A DNA stretch of 64,000 bases from Branchiostoma lanceolatum (Eukaryota; Chordata; Leptocardii; Amphioxiformes; Branchiostomatidae). Shown piece after piece: positions 40,590 to 52,500 of the stretch (the first letter of the stretch is position 1; each line of letters opens with the position of its first letter). The notes under the pieces are model-generated. The model was not told the origin of the DNA, did not search any database, and worked only from the letters and a program-made list of their open reading frames with translations. The DNA lies in assembly GCF_035083965.1 (NCBI RefSeq), contig NC_089723.1, forward strand, positions 806,001 to 870,000, read 5' to 3'. Both the position numbers and the translations under genes were made by a program.

Positions 40590-43500
40590 ATGCCGGGTCG
40601 TTGGAGATTATTCCTCGGGCTGCTAGCGTGCTTCCTCCCGCAGGGCCGCGCGGCGCTGCCCCCTGGCTGCACGGTCCTGGAGGACCAGACGTTCTCCACC
40701 GCCGACGTGTCGGGCATCTTCGGGGTGAACCGGATCCTGGCGACCGAGGCGCCTCCGCAGCGCGTCGGGACCCTGCGCGACCAGGGCCCGCTGCCCACCG
40801 GCCACTTCGCCACCAACCAGATCAAGCCGCACACCGCGCCCATGCGGCTCTTCCCGTACTCCGGTAAGCACTGTGGTAGAAATGAAAAATTCCTAATGCA
40901 ACAAAAAACTTCAAAATAAAATGCAGAGATGAATTTTGAAATTCTAAATTCTAAACACCCGGACAGGGCGATATTTTGGGTTATAAAACGGGGGGCGCCG
41001 ACGCCGATGGCCATCACTAATTTCTAGTGATATCTCGTTCCCTGGGCCATTGATATATCATTTCATGCCAACAACCTGTGATGTTTACTCGTCAAAGCAT
41101 AGTGTATTCCGGTAGACTTCACCCTCCTCTATGGGCATTCCGGTGTAAAAAGGGCATTCCGGTAAAAAGGCAGACCATTGTACTTGTATCACACGGGCTT
41201 CCGTCGAATGATTCGAACGCACTTCACATGCACCGTCCCCCTGGGGCTCTTCCCGTACTCCGGTAAGCGTGTTGAATAATGATAACTTTAACGCCAGGTA
41301 CATAATTCCTCCACCCTGAAAAGATACGTCGAAACACATCTCCAGCCCAATGTCCCCCAGTATAATGCACTCCTGTTTATCTAAACTGTGCATACCTGGG
41401 GGTGCTGCACTAGAGATCTCTCAAACCCACGGTTTTACAACTTGAGTGGTCCGAAGTTTTTATGTAACCCGGCGGATTGATGTTAATGGAGGTTACTTTT
41501 CTAAATCGTTTTCTACTTGAGCTATTTGAAGGGTTTGGCTTCTTTTCTTCATGCAATGGATTATGAGTTGCCCAACGGTTGGTTCAAGTTATTCGTAATG
41601 TTTACCTTGAAGGCATTGGTTAAAGTATGGTAAAATGGCACCAACCAAACCGTTGAACGGTTCAACGGTTTGATTTGAGCCACTTCACCATACTTTTACC
41701 AATTCCTTGATGATGAACATTACGAAACGTCGCATCTGACTGCAAGTTACCGTACCAGTCACTACACGCCATTTTAGATTCAAACCAGATGATATCGGCT
41801 GTGACGTCAATGGTGAGAGTACAAATAGCAGCCGCCTTGTCGGAACCCAAGACAATAATTCTAAGAAACTTGACAGAATTGTTCATGTGTCGGGTGCTCT
41901 TCAAATTTACCTTGACAAGACTCAGTTAAGTTGATATATATGAAAATCAACAGATTAGAACTTTTCTCACTTGAGTAGTTACGTGACTGTAAATAAGCTA
42001 TCGCTATTTCAGTAGCACTGGAACATACCCCCAACCCTTGATATATATGAAAATCAACTGTTTAGAACTTTTCTCACTTTAGTAGTTACGTGACTGTGAA
42101 TAAGCTATCGCTATTTCAATAGCACTGGAACATACCTCCAACCCACCCATTTTTGATTGACAGCGTTTCAGACGATTTTAATGCTCAAAGAACTGTAAAT
42201 GAAATGACAGATGGAAGGAATAGAAGTCCGCGAATTTCTAATAGGAATTCAGCCGTATGACCTCAATACTACTTAAGCACCTAGGTTCGGCCAGCTTATA
42301 TTTAGTGTGCCTTCAATACTACATAACTGATTATCTTATGTGCGGTCATCCTGCCTGCAAGTTTCATGCTCCTGACCTTGTCGTCCCGGCAGCCGTCCTG
42401 TCCCGGGAGGGCATCACGTACGACGCCTACACGCTGGACCGGTGGAACGCCACCGTGCGGTCGGACGAGATGATGCAGCAGACGCCGAGCCGCCAGGGGG
42501 CGCCCTGGGACAAGGTGGTCAGCGTGGGCACCAACATGAAGCAGATGGTGTCCGGGCCCGACGGCGCGCCCAAGGCGGCATTCACAGGTGGGGCGAGGGA
42601 ATACATTATCTTATCACAATTCAAATGACTTGTGTAGCTCTTAAAGGCGCTGACAGTCTCGTCGAAAACCTATCAAAGTGATCAATCAATGTCTCTGTTT
42701 TTTATTATTTAGCAATGTCTTTATTGCTCATCATTGAAATAAACCTTTGGTACTATATATGAACCTTAGGTCTAACTTCATCGAATTATTAAGGTAATTA
42801 ATCAATTAATCAATTATATGTTGTTCATTTATCCAGATAAACACACTTATAATTTCCTGTCTGTTCGATCACTGGGAGCTAACTCCGGAGTATGTGTTGG
42901 GGGAAAGAGGGCATTAGGAAGCTAGCAATGTAGCTATTTGCTCTCTATTCAAATGATGAATACGATTATGATATCCGACTTAGCTTGAAATTTCATATTT
43001 CACGAACATGGACGGGGGGCGCCATAAACTTTCTGCAACTTATGATCCACTGCTCACCGGGCCGCATGCTGCACATGGCCTGGTGTCCTCCGGTCCTCCT
43101 CAACGTTACTTTACTTAATGATCCGTCTGTTCGCAGGAAACTCCGGCGTCCGTGTGGGGATAGAGGGCAGTGGAGAGCCCGTGATGACGAGTGTGGGGCA
43201 GCTCCACGCAAACTTCCTCTTCTCCAACGGCGAGGGCTCCATGGAGGTGCCGCTGGTCAGGGGCGCCCCCTTTCTGACGCACCTGTTCAATGCAGCCGAC
43301 CCAGTACTGGCGCCCTACTGCCTGAGCGCGGTGGACGGCGTCGATACCGACTTCCGCTGTCCGACAGAGACATCTGGTGAGAAAAATCTTTCCTTTTTTC
43401 TTCAATTCCTTAATTTTTCATACAATTCCTTAATCTTTTCTTCAATTCCTCCATCATTTCTTCAATTCGTTTGTTTTCTTCAATTCTTCCATCTTTTCTT

Positions 43501-46500
43501 CAATTCTTCCATCTTTTCTTCAATTCTTCCATCTTTTCTTCAATTCCTCTATCTTTTCTTCCTCCATCAATTCCCTTAGAAAGTTAGCTCTCTTCTGATT
43601 GTTTAGCTTGCATTTGTCTGTGTGCCTCTGACATTAAGAAATGAAGCTGGATGAAATTTTGCTTCCCGAGAGTACAAACCTCTGACACGTTCAGATATTT
43701 TGCCCAATATGATCTATATGTTTGTTGTCAGCAGTTCAAAAGAAAGATTCTAGAGGGCGAGAAATTTATCATGACGTCTTCCAGAAATGAAAGCTTACTC
43801 GAAACAAAAACAAAAGCATGGAAACCAATTCTTATGGTCTTCTATCCTTCTAACAAATTGACTAATGTGGAAGGAAGATAAACACCTTTTGCGTATAGCT
43901 TGGTAGAATATCAACAACATAAGCAAGGGCTCTTAATATCCAAATATTTTCAGAGCGATCGTAATACATGTACTGTAAAAATGCCTCCGCTCCTGAGGCG
44001 TCGCCAAAAAGTAACGTTACTGAATAGAGACTGGTTACATTTTGGCGACGCTTCAGGGGTGGAGCCATTGGAATAGTACTGAGATCAAATTCTATGAATT
44101 GCACACATTCCCTATGGAATTAGTTTTGCATCAACACTTTGCAGGAAAGGTCTTTGCACATAGAAGGGAGGAACTCTAATCAAATACTTGGGACAAAGAA
44201 TAGGCGGTAGTGTGCACAGACCGTTACAACTTTTTAACGATACTTTTTCACCTGCCAGCGGCTGACGGCGGTTCGGGGTTCGGGGAGGCCACGTGCAGCG
44301 GCGGGAACCTGGAGCTGATCCTGCACGTCACTAAAGCGGTGGACGACATGAGCCAGGTAACAAGAGCATTTACTTCCGGGTTAATCTCTCAGGACTAATA
44401 GACGACATGAGCCAGGTAACAAGAGCGTTTACTTCCGTGTTAACCTCTAATGACGACATGAGTTTGTCATGGCGGGGGGGGGGGGCGGGGGGCTTGTCAG
44501 GAAAAAATAAATGGTGCAGACAGAAAACGTGACGGTTTCCCCTCCTAACATCTGCTTGGAGTTTAGTATGAAAAACGGCCCTTCCAGAAAACGTTATAAT
44601 CTCCCCTCACAGTTCCAGAATGTGCTTGGTAATGGCCCGATTTACACTTGAGTTTTGGGCCCCATTTACACACAGGTTTTCGGCTTTTGGCTGCTCAAGT
44701 GGAGTTTTTCTACTAGAAAACGCTAGTTGAGTGGCGAGGTGTTCTCTTTGCACAGTGCAGAGTTGACTCCACGTCGACTCAAAAATGCAAGTGTAAATTG
44801 GGCCTTTGAGTCGACTTGGCGTCGACTCAAACTTGAGGTTCTGACAACATTTGCGTCACGCTACAGGTGCAGTGGGCAGCCGAACCCGCCGGTGCCTTCT
44901 CCGGCAACATGCACAGCTGCGATACCGCCACCTGCCGCATGGACGACGACGGGCGCACCGTGCGCGTCAAGCCGAGCCTGTCGAACGTCGGCGGCACAAT
45001 GGCGTACGCCTTCAACGTGGTGGGGCGCTTCGTGGTGCCGTGGGGCGACTGGAACGCCAACCCGCTCACCGTCTCATGCTCAAGGAAGAGGGAAGGTAGG
45101 TGGCACACATTCAGTATATCAGTCACATCCAAAACTACTATCACATCATAAACAGACCATCTTTGATCATCATCATCATCATATCGGGCAGCTTGCCCGG
45201 ACTAGGGTTGCTCTTTCCCTCCAGGCAACACGGTCCGCCATAAGTTGGTCTAGATGTTCAGACCTCGCTCCTACATCCCCAGCAAGTTGGTCTATGTAGG
45301 TCCTTCGGGGTTGCCCGACAGAGGAATGCCCATGAGTTGGCGCCCAGAGTAGGAGTTCGCTTACTAGCTCTTCTTTGTTTCAGCTCTTCTTTGATCATCT
45401 TTGAAATCTTTGAAATCTTTGAAATCTTTGAAATCTTTGAAATCTTTGAAATCTTTGAAATCTATGAAATCTTTGAAATCTTTATTAGACATGCTACGTT
45501 CACAGACTCTAGATGATAGAGTCTGAATTGAACTGGTATTTACATATGTAAAACATTGACTACTAGTATTCTTTAACGCTTTGCTCATAAGCGAATATCT
45601 AAAACTTCTCAACAATCATTCATTGTTGTGGCTCTTGTCCCTTTATTTCCGACAGGACTATAACAACACGCTCATAACATTAAGCAAATTGTTGGCGGTC
45701 ACTTCATACCCATCACTTCCGACACGTGACACCAGTAACGGGTCAAAGGTGCCAAAGAAGCCTGTAGTGCCCCCCGTCTCTGATCACGATGCGTGGAGAT
45801 GGCGATAACTGCTGATTAAGATCACACGTTTCGTGCCTTCCCACAGCCGAGAGCAGACTGCAGCCTGCACCCAGGGCGCTCTGTGCTGAGCAGATCTGCC
45901 TGTACCCCTCCTGCCAGCCGCTAGGGGGCGGGCAGCAGCAGTTCCAGCTGACCATGGACTTCGGCACTCAGGTCTCATACATGGAGGAGATTCAGGTAAC
46001 CACTTGCAACGTTGCTCAACACTTCAATTCTCATAGGCTGCTTTAACATTGCCGAAGACTAGGAACTTGCGACTATCGTTCAAACACATAGTTCATAGGG
46101 ATTCAGGCTTATAAAGAAACTCCATGACCATGGTACTTGGAGAATTACATAGTCCTCATATGAGTTCCACGGCTACATGTAGCATAGCATGTTTTAAGGC
46201 TGTTGTGAAAAAGGGCCTGTTAGAGGCCGTATTTTCTGAACATTCAAACTGGAAATGGCAGCATTATCCAGATACAAATCCCGGTAGAACTCATTGAACG
46301 GGGTTCTGGTCATTGAGAATCTGGCTGCAATATGATGTCAACATCTCCCCAGGTTGCTGTAGACACTGCAGACAGCTGCTAGTGTAAACAGTGTGTCCCA
46401 TACAACGCCAGTGTAAACGGTGGACCCATCTTGCCCCCAGGCTGCGGTGGACACTGCAGGCAGATGCTAGTACTATTGTGAGCGGTTTATCCCATCCAAT

Positions 46501-49500
46501 GTTAGTGTGAACAGTGCCCCCACCTTGCCCCCAAGTTGCCGTAGACTCCGCCGATAGATGGCATAACCTATCCAATGTTAGTGTGAACAGTGTGCTAGTG
46601 TAAACAGTGCATCCACCTTGCCCCCAGGTTGCGGTGGACACAGCCGACAGGTGGCCGAGCACGCACGTGATGCTGACGTGTAACCCGACCCGCTGCACGC
46701 TGTCCCCCGACGGGCTGACCGTGACCTACACCGCCACCGTGCCGCAGGGCCAGCTCGCCTACGCAATCAACAGGATCGGCTTCTTTGTCTCCCCCGCCGG
46801 GTTCTGGATAGACAACCCGCATTACTACACATGCGACGGATCAGGTGAACTTTCCTCTTAGTTTTCACCTCAAGGATATATCAAGGTTCCACCTTACGGA
46901 GCTCAAAGTTGGTTGTTAGTCACATTTGGCTCAGAGAATGAGTCAAATTTGACAGAAAAATACTGAATATGAGTATACTGCTAAAATGAACAGTTATGAT
47001 GCTGTGTATACTGCTAAAATGAACAGTGTTTCTCTCGGTTAGAGTAGTAGTGCACTTTCTGACCAGGTTACATTCATGTGTATGATCTAGTCAATGTCGT
47101 TACCAACTCAAAGATAACACATTTTACACTGCATTCTCTACAACCTTCTTTAGACTTACTGACCCAACACTTCGTCACGTAACTGTATAGGCACGTGACT
47201 CCGGTAGTGGGTCAAAGGTGCCGGGAAGTTTGTATCGTCCCCCGTCCTGTCGTGCTGGTCCATGGGCCCCGATGTAGTCATTTTGTATCTCCTCACATAG
47301 TAAATCCGTTTCAGTGTCCAGTGTGCTAAACCTTCCGCAGGAGCAATTTGTATCGCCGTGATTCGATGCAAATAAGCCCATTTGCGGTTCCGACTACGCA
47401 TGTGCAGTGTCAAAGGTGAAGGCCCCCAGTTTGTAAACAGTTCTCGTATCGACATTGTCTAGATTTACATAACAACGTCTAGACGGGTTTTGTTTTACGT
47501 CTCAGTGGCCTTTACCTTTGACACTGCACATGCGTAGTCGGAACCACAAATGGGCTTATCCTCTATGAAATTTCCTCCAAGGTTCTCAAACCACAACCAC
47601 CGCCACCACCGCGAGTACCACCAGACCCACCTCTGGTACCACCACCACCAGACCTACCGGCGGTACCACCACCACGCCGCCCGTGGTCCCGCCCGGGCCC
47701 GTCTCCTCGGGGGAACTCTCCGCCTGCACCGAGACGATCTGCCGCACCCCCTCCTGCGCAGACATCGGGGGCGGCTTCCAGCGGTTCACGCTGGTACTGC
47801 AGTTCAGTGAGCCGTTGGGTGGCATCAACGAGATTCAGGTTGGGGATTTATTTTCATTGAAAGTTTTTTAAATGACATGAAGTGAAATATGAAACTTTTC
47901 ACTTTGGATAAGATTCAGAAAAAGATAGTAGCTGAAATCAAGTCCGATACATATATCTATACATCAGAAGGTGAGTTGGTATAAGCACAAAGTAACCAGA
48001 GAATATTTTGATTACATAGCATTGAGTGCAACTGCTAAGTCGTGTGTTTGCAGCTTTGCTTACATTCCCCAAAGTATGTTATTTTCTAAACAATGTTTCT
48101 GTCGCGAAAAGAAAAAGATAATCGGAACATTGTGTTTTGGGAGGCACAAAACCAATTCAACTGTAAAGCCAAGAGGGCCTTCAAGTAGTCGTATTTACTT
48201 GCGATTATACTCCACGCCGCTAGGTGGCAGCAAACACGAAGGACGCCTGGGACAACTCCCACCCCATGGTCACGTGCACAGGCGACACCTGCAGTCTGTC
48301 TTCAGACGGCAGGACGCTGCAGTACGTCTCCAACTTCCCAGAGGGCGTGGTTTACTACGCCATCCACAGGTAAGTTTCATTTCTCTCCAAAGCATGTTGA
48401 TGTCATCACCTTCGTGAAATTGGAGGCATTGTTTTCGGTTTGTGTGTTCGTTTGTCTAGGTGTGCGTCAGCAGATGTGTCTGCAGTTATGTGAACATTGC
48501 AGAGTGACAGCATGTAAGACACAAGTGGTGTAATAGGATACTTGCAGCATTGGAAGCCTGGTTTGGCTCGGGTCTAATGTTGTTGCTATGGCAGACAGCC
48601 AGAAAGTGGTTATGCGTATGTTTTTACAGGTTTCATCATACTGGTTGATTTGAAACGTCTTTTTACGGTGTGCTTGACTGTGCATTTGCTTGTTGCAATT
48701 TCATTTTCACAGGGTGGGTAAGTTTGTGGACCCGCCCACCTTCTGGGACACCCAGCCGTACGAGTACCAGTGCCGCTGTTGTTGTTGTCGTTGCTTATGC
48801 TGTTGTTGTTGTTGTTTATGTTGTTGTTGTTACAGGGTGGGTAAGTTTGTTGACCCACCCACCTTCTGGGACACCCAGCCGTACGAGTACCAGTGCCGCT
48901 GTCGTTGTTGTCGTTGTTGTCGTTGCTTATGCTGTTGTCGTTGTTGTTACAGGGTGGGTAAGTTTGTTGACCCACCCACCTTCTGGGACACCCAGCCGTA
49001 CGAGTACCTGTGCGTGTTGTTGTTGTTGTTGTTGATGTAGTTGTTGTTTATGATGCTGTTGTTGTTGTTACAGGGTGGGTAAGTTCGTTGACCCACCCAC
49101 CTTCTGGGACACCCAGCCGTACGAGTACCAGTGCGGGGGCGGCGGCGCGGTCCTTTCCGGCGGGAAGTCCTTCGTGCTAGAACTGGACGAACCCGGGAAC
49201 AAACTCAACCACAGGTCGGACTGTGCTCAAATATTTAATTCTTCCACAATAATAGCCGAAGTTATCTGTATTAATCTGAAATTGTTAATGAAAAAGACGA
49301 AATGAACGTAGATTCAAGACGAGACGAAAAATTGGTATAGTCCAAATAGTGTACACACTTGGACATGGTGACATCCATATTAGGGAGTTTGCAATCACGT
49401 GACTTTGACGTAAGCATTACTGCCAAGCTGGTTGGTTAAACTTGAAAGCTGTCATGTAATTGTGACATTTTACCACAAATTTGTAGGTTCGATTCTTTGA

Positions 49501-52500
49501 ATGTCGCTATCGGCCGATATGTCACGAGCAAAACTCCTGACTGTGACCCTTGTCACGTGACCCATGTACATGTAATAACAGTAAATCTCTCTCCAGGACC
49601 CGGAAGTTCGTGGCGTACTTCTCGGAGGAGATGACGTTATCTGTTGACGCAAACGGCGCGAAATTCTCCCCCTCCAGAGGCGGGAAGTTCACCGGCAGCA
49701 TGCAGGTCGGACCAAAAACTATGAAACGTACCAGCACACAGACACATTACTATCCCCACCGCCCAGTTCTGTATTATAAGGCGTGCATTCCTCTTCTCCA
49801 TTTCGTGAAGGGCCATGAAGTTGAAAATAAAGGCAGCTCCCAAATAAAAGGGTCAAAGTTATTCAAACTTTTTAGGAACGCTTTCCTGAACCCGAAAGAA
49901 GCATTTAGACAGAATATTGCAAAAGGGCTTGGATTGAAATTTACAACTGTAATGTGGGCAACTGGGTTGGTCCATGTTCATGAGACTAGCCAAATCGCGT
50001 TCGTTTGTTTCAAGTTAGCTTTTTGTATAGAAATGCTCTGATAATAATGTAAGATTAAACGTTTCGAGCTACTAGTACTTCTACGCTAGTGTCACTTATG
50101 TTCTGTAAGGACATAACGTTACTTATCAGCTTTAAAGTGCGATGTTTCCTAATGCTCTCGCCCAAGTATTTCCTGCTGATTTTTGTCAGAAGTCTTAATG
50201 ATTTTCAGATCATTGTTTTGTTTACTTTTATAAATGACTACTTCATCCCCAGCTGGTGTATGTTGGCAGCACGGCCCGAGGTGACCTGGATGGCGCACGC
50301 GTACTGGACCAGTACGCAGGCGTGTACCCCTACCGACCTGACGTCACTTCCTGCGCGAGCGGCAACTCGGGATACATCAACTTCCGGTGGAACAAGCGCG
50401 GCGGCGACTTCTTCGGGAGTAACCCTCGGGAGGACCTACTGATGATCGCCGTGCCGCATCAGGTGGGCAGCCGGTCCGGGACGGGCTAGATAACTACCCC
50501 TGGCTCTGTGGTTGGTGAGACCAAAGTCTGTGTAAACGGGGTAAGGCAGAGGAAAAACGGACCAATGCCCTTAAAAATACAAAGCAGAAGAAAAGAGTGG
50601 CATAAGGGTGAAGTTTGAATCTTTTTGTAAGAAAGTTGACAAGACTACTTAGAAAATGCCATGGAGTAGACTTTATGGTGCCTCAGACTAGATCTGATGT
50701 TTTTTTTTGTTTTTTTTTTTGCAATATACCTTTTTTTACTTTTTGGTGCGTTGGTAATTTTAAGCCATCAAACAGGCAACCCCAAAAAGCGCAGAACTGA
50801 AAAACTAGTTTAAGATGGAGGAAAGTGGCCAAAAGAGATAGACTGAATGATCATTGTTGTGTTTGAAAGATCATTGATCATGGGCGGTCAATTAAAGACC
50901 GTCGAGAAATTTGTCAATCATCTGGACGCGCAATAATCTCTAACAGGCCCTGCCTCTGTGGATTTCCCCGTTCAGGAAGAGCTGCTTGCTGCGCACGGCA
51001 CGCTGGTCTCCACGCCCTTCACCTTCAAGGGCTACGTGGGGGACGAGTGGCTGATGGAAGAGCCGCTTCCCCCCGCCGGAATGGATCCCGACCCGGTCGC
51101 CGTGAGTCAGATCAGGAACGATCCCGCCAAACTACAGGTACGGCAACGTCTTGCTGTTGGATTGTCTCGATCGTTCAGTGATAAGCTAGCCCAAATAGTA
51201 ACAGATAACTTTTATCACATCTTGTGTATAGGTTGACTCGGGCCTCATGCCTGAGGAGGAATAGATCTTAGCCCTGACCTAAAGCAGGAAATGTTTACTT
51301 GTTTTTGTTTCTATTCATTCATTTGCTTGATGTACTGTCGTGATATAGGAGAATATTTGATACATTCCACAGAATAAAAACAAAAATAAGAACCCTGAAA
51401 GTGCATTTTTGGTGCCCCCGTTCCCAAAAATTACACCCACAGGTACAGGTGCTTATGATAGCCTTTTTTTAGGCCGTGGGGGCAGTGGGTTGTTATCCAC
51501 TGTGTCTAGGGCACGGTATTGGAAGGCGGGGCATAATCCTCTACTTCCACCGCCTTTCGGCTCCCCAACCGAAGTCAGGTACCCATTTCTACACCTGGGT
51601 GTGGTGAGGAAAGTTGTGCATGGTGTCTTTTCCAAGGACAAAACATTGGTGGCATGTCAGCGGATTCGAACCTCTAGCTTCTGGGCCAAATACCCCTAAA
51701 CGTTACACCAACACGTCACCCAATATATCTTTTACACCAACACGTCACCCATAGAGTAACTTTGTGTGCTGTTTCCGGCAGTTTATCCTGGACGCCATCC
51801 GGACGGACAGCAGCAGCTAGAGTAAGTTACTTTGTGTGTTGTTTCCGGCAGGTTATTCTGGACGCCAACCGGACGGACAGCAGCAGCTGGAGTAAGCTAC
51901 TTTGTGTGCTGTTTCCGGCAGGTTATTCTGGACGCCATCCGGACGGACAGCAGCAGCTAGAGTAAGTAACTTTGTGTGGTGTTTCTGGCAGGTTATTCTG
52001 GACGCCAACCGGACGGACAGCAGCAGCTGGAGTAAGCTACTTTGTGTGCTGTTTCCGGCAGGTTATTCTGGACGCCATCCGGACGGACAGCAGCAGCTAG
52101 AGTAAGTAACTTTGTGTGGTGTTTCTGGCAGGTTATTCTGGACGCCAACCGGACGGACAGCAGCAGCTAGAGTAAGTTACTTTGTGTGCTGTTTCCGGCA
52201 GGTTATCCTGGACGCCATCCGGACGGACAGCAGCAGCTAGAGTAAGTAACTTTGTGTGCTGTTTCCGGCAGGTTATTCTGGACGCCATCCGGACGGACAG
52301 CAGCAGCTAGAGTAAGTAACTTTGTGTGCTGTTTCCGGCAGGTTATTCTGGACGCCATCCGGACGGACAGCAGCAGCTAGAGTAAGTTACTTTGTGTGTT
52401 GTTTCCGACAGGTTATCCTGGACGCCATCCGGACGGACAGCAGCAGCTAGAGTAAGTTACTTTGTGTGCTGTTTCCGGCAGGTTATTCTGGACGCCATCC

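Larger units (their letters stand above)
44259..49214 (+). other. Three homologous Cys-rich modules, two exons each, inside GH81
   Basis: Module 1 is exons 4-5, module 2 is exons 6-7 and module 3 is exons 8-10. Each first exon ends in a phase-0 donor after a short helix-like end (DDMSQ, MEEIQ, INEIQ). Each second exon starts VQWAAE, VAVDTAD or VAANTKD and carries C(N/D/T)xxxC(R/T/S), then a DGRT/DGLT turn, then YA(F/I) followed by RF/RIGFFV/RVGKFV, then a WxxxPxxxxC end (WNANPLTVSC, WIDNPHYYTC, WDTQPYEYQC). They are clearly paralogous. I do not recognise the family. They may be carbohydrate-binding or beta-sandwich expansions. Confidence 0.75.

Noticed and set aside
44632-44806. Possible exon near the GAGTCGAC words
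   Set aside because: The segment has inverted ends and no coding frame, so it is a MITE.
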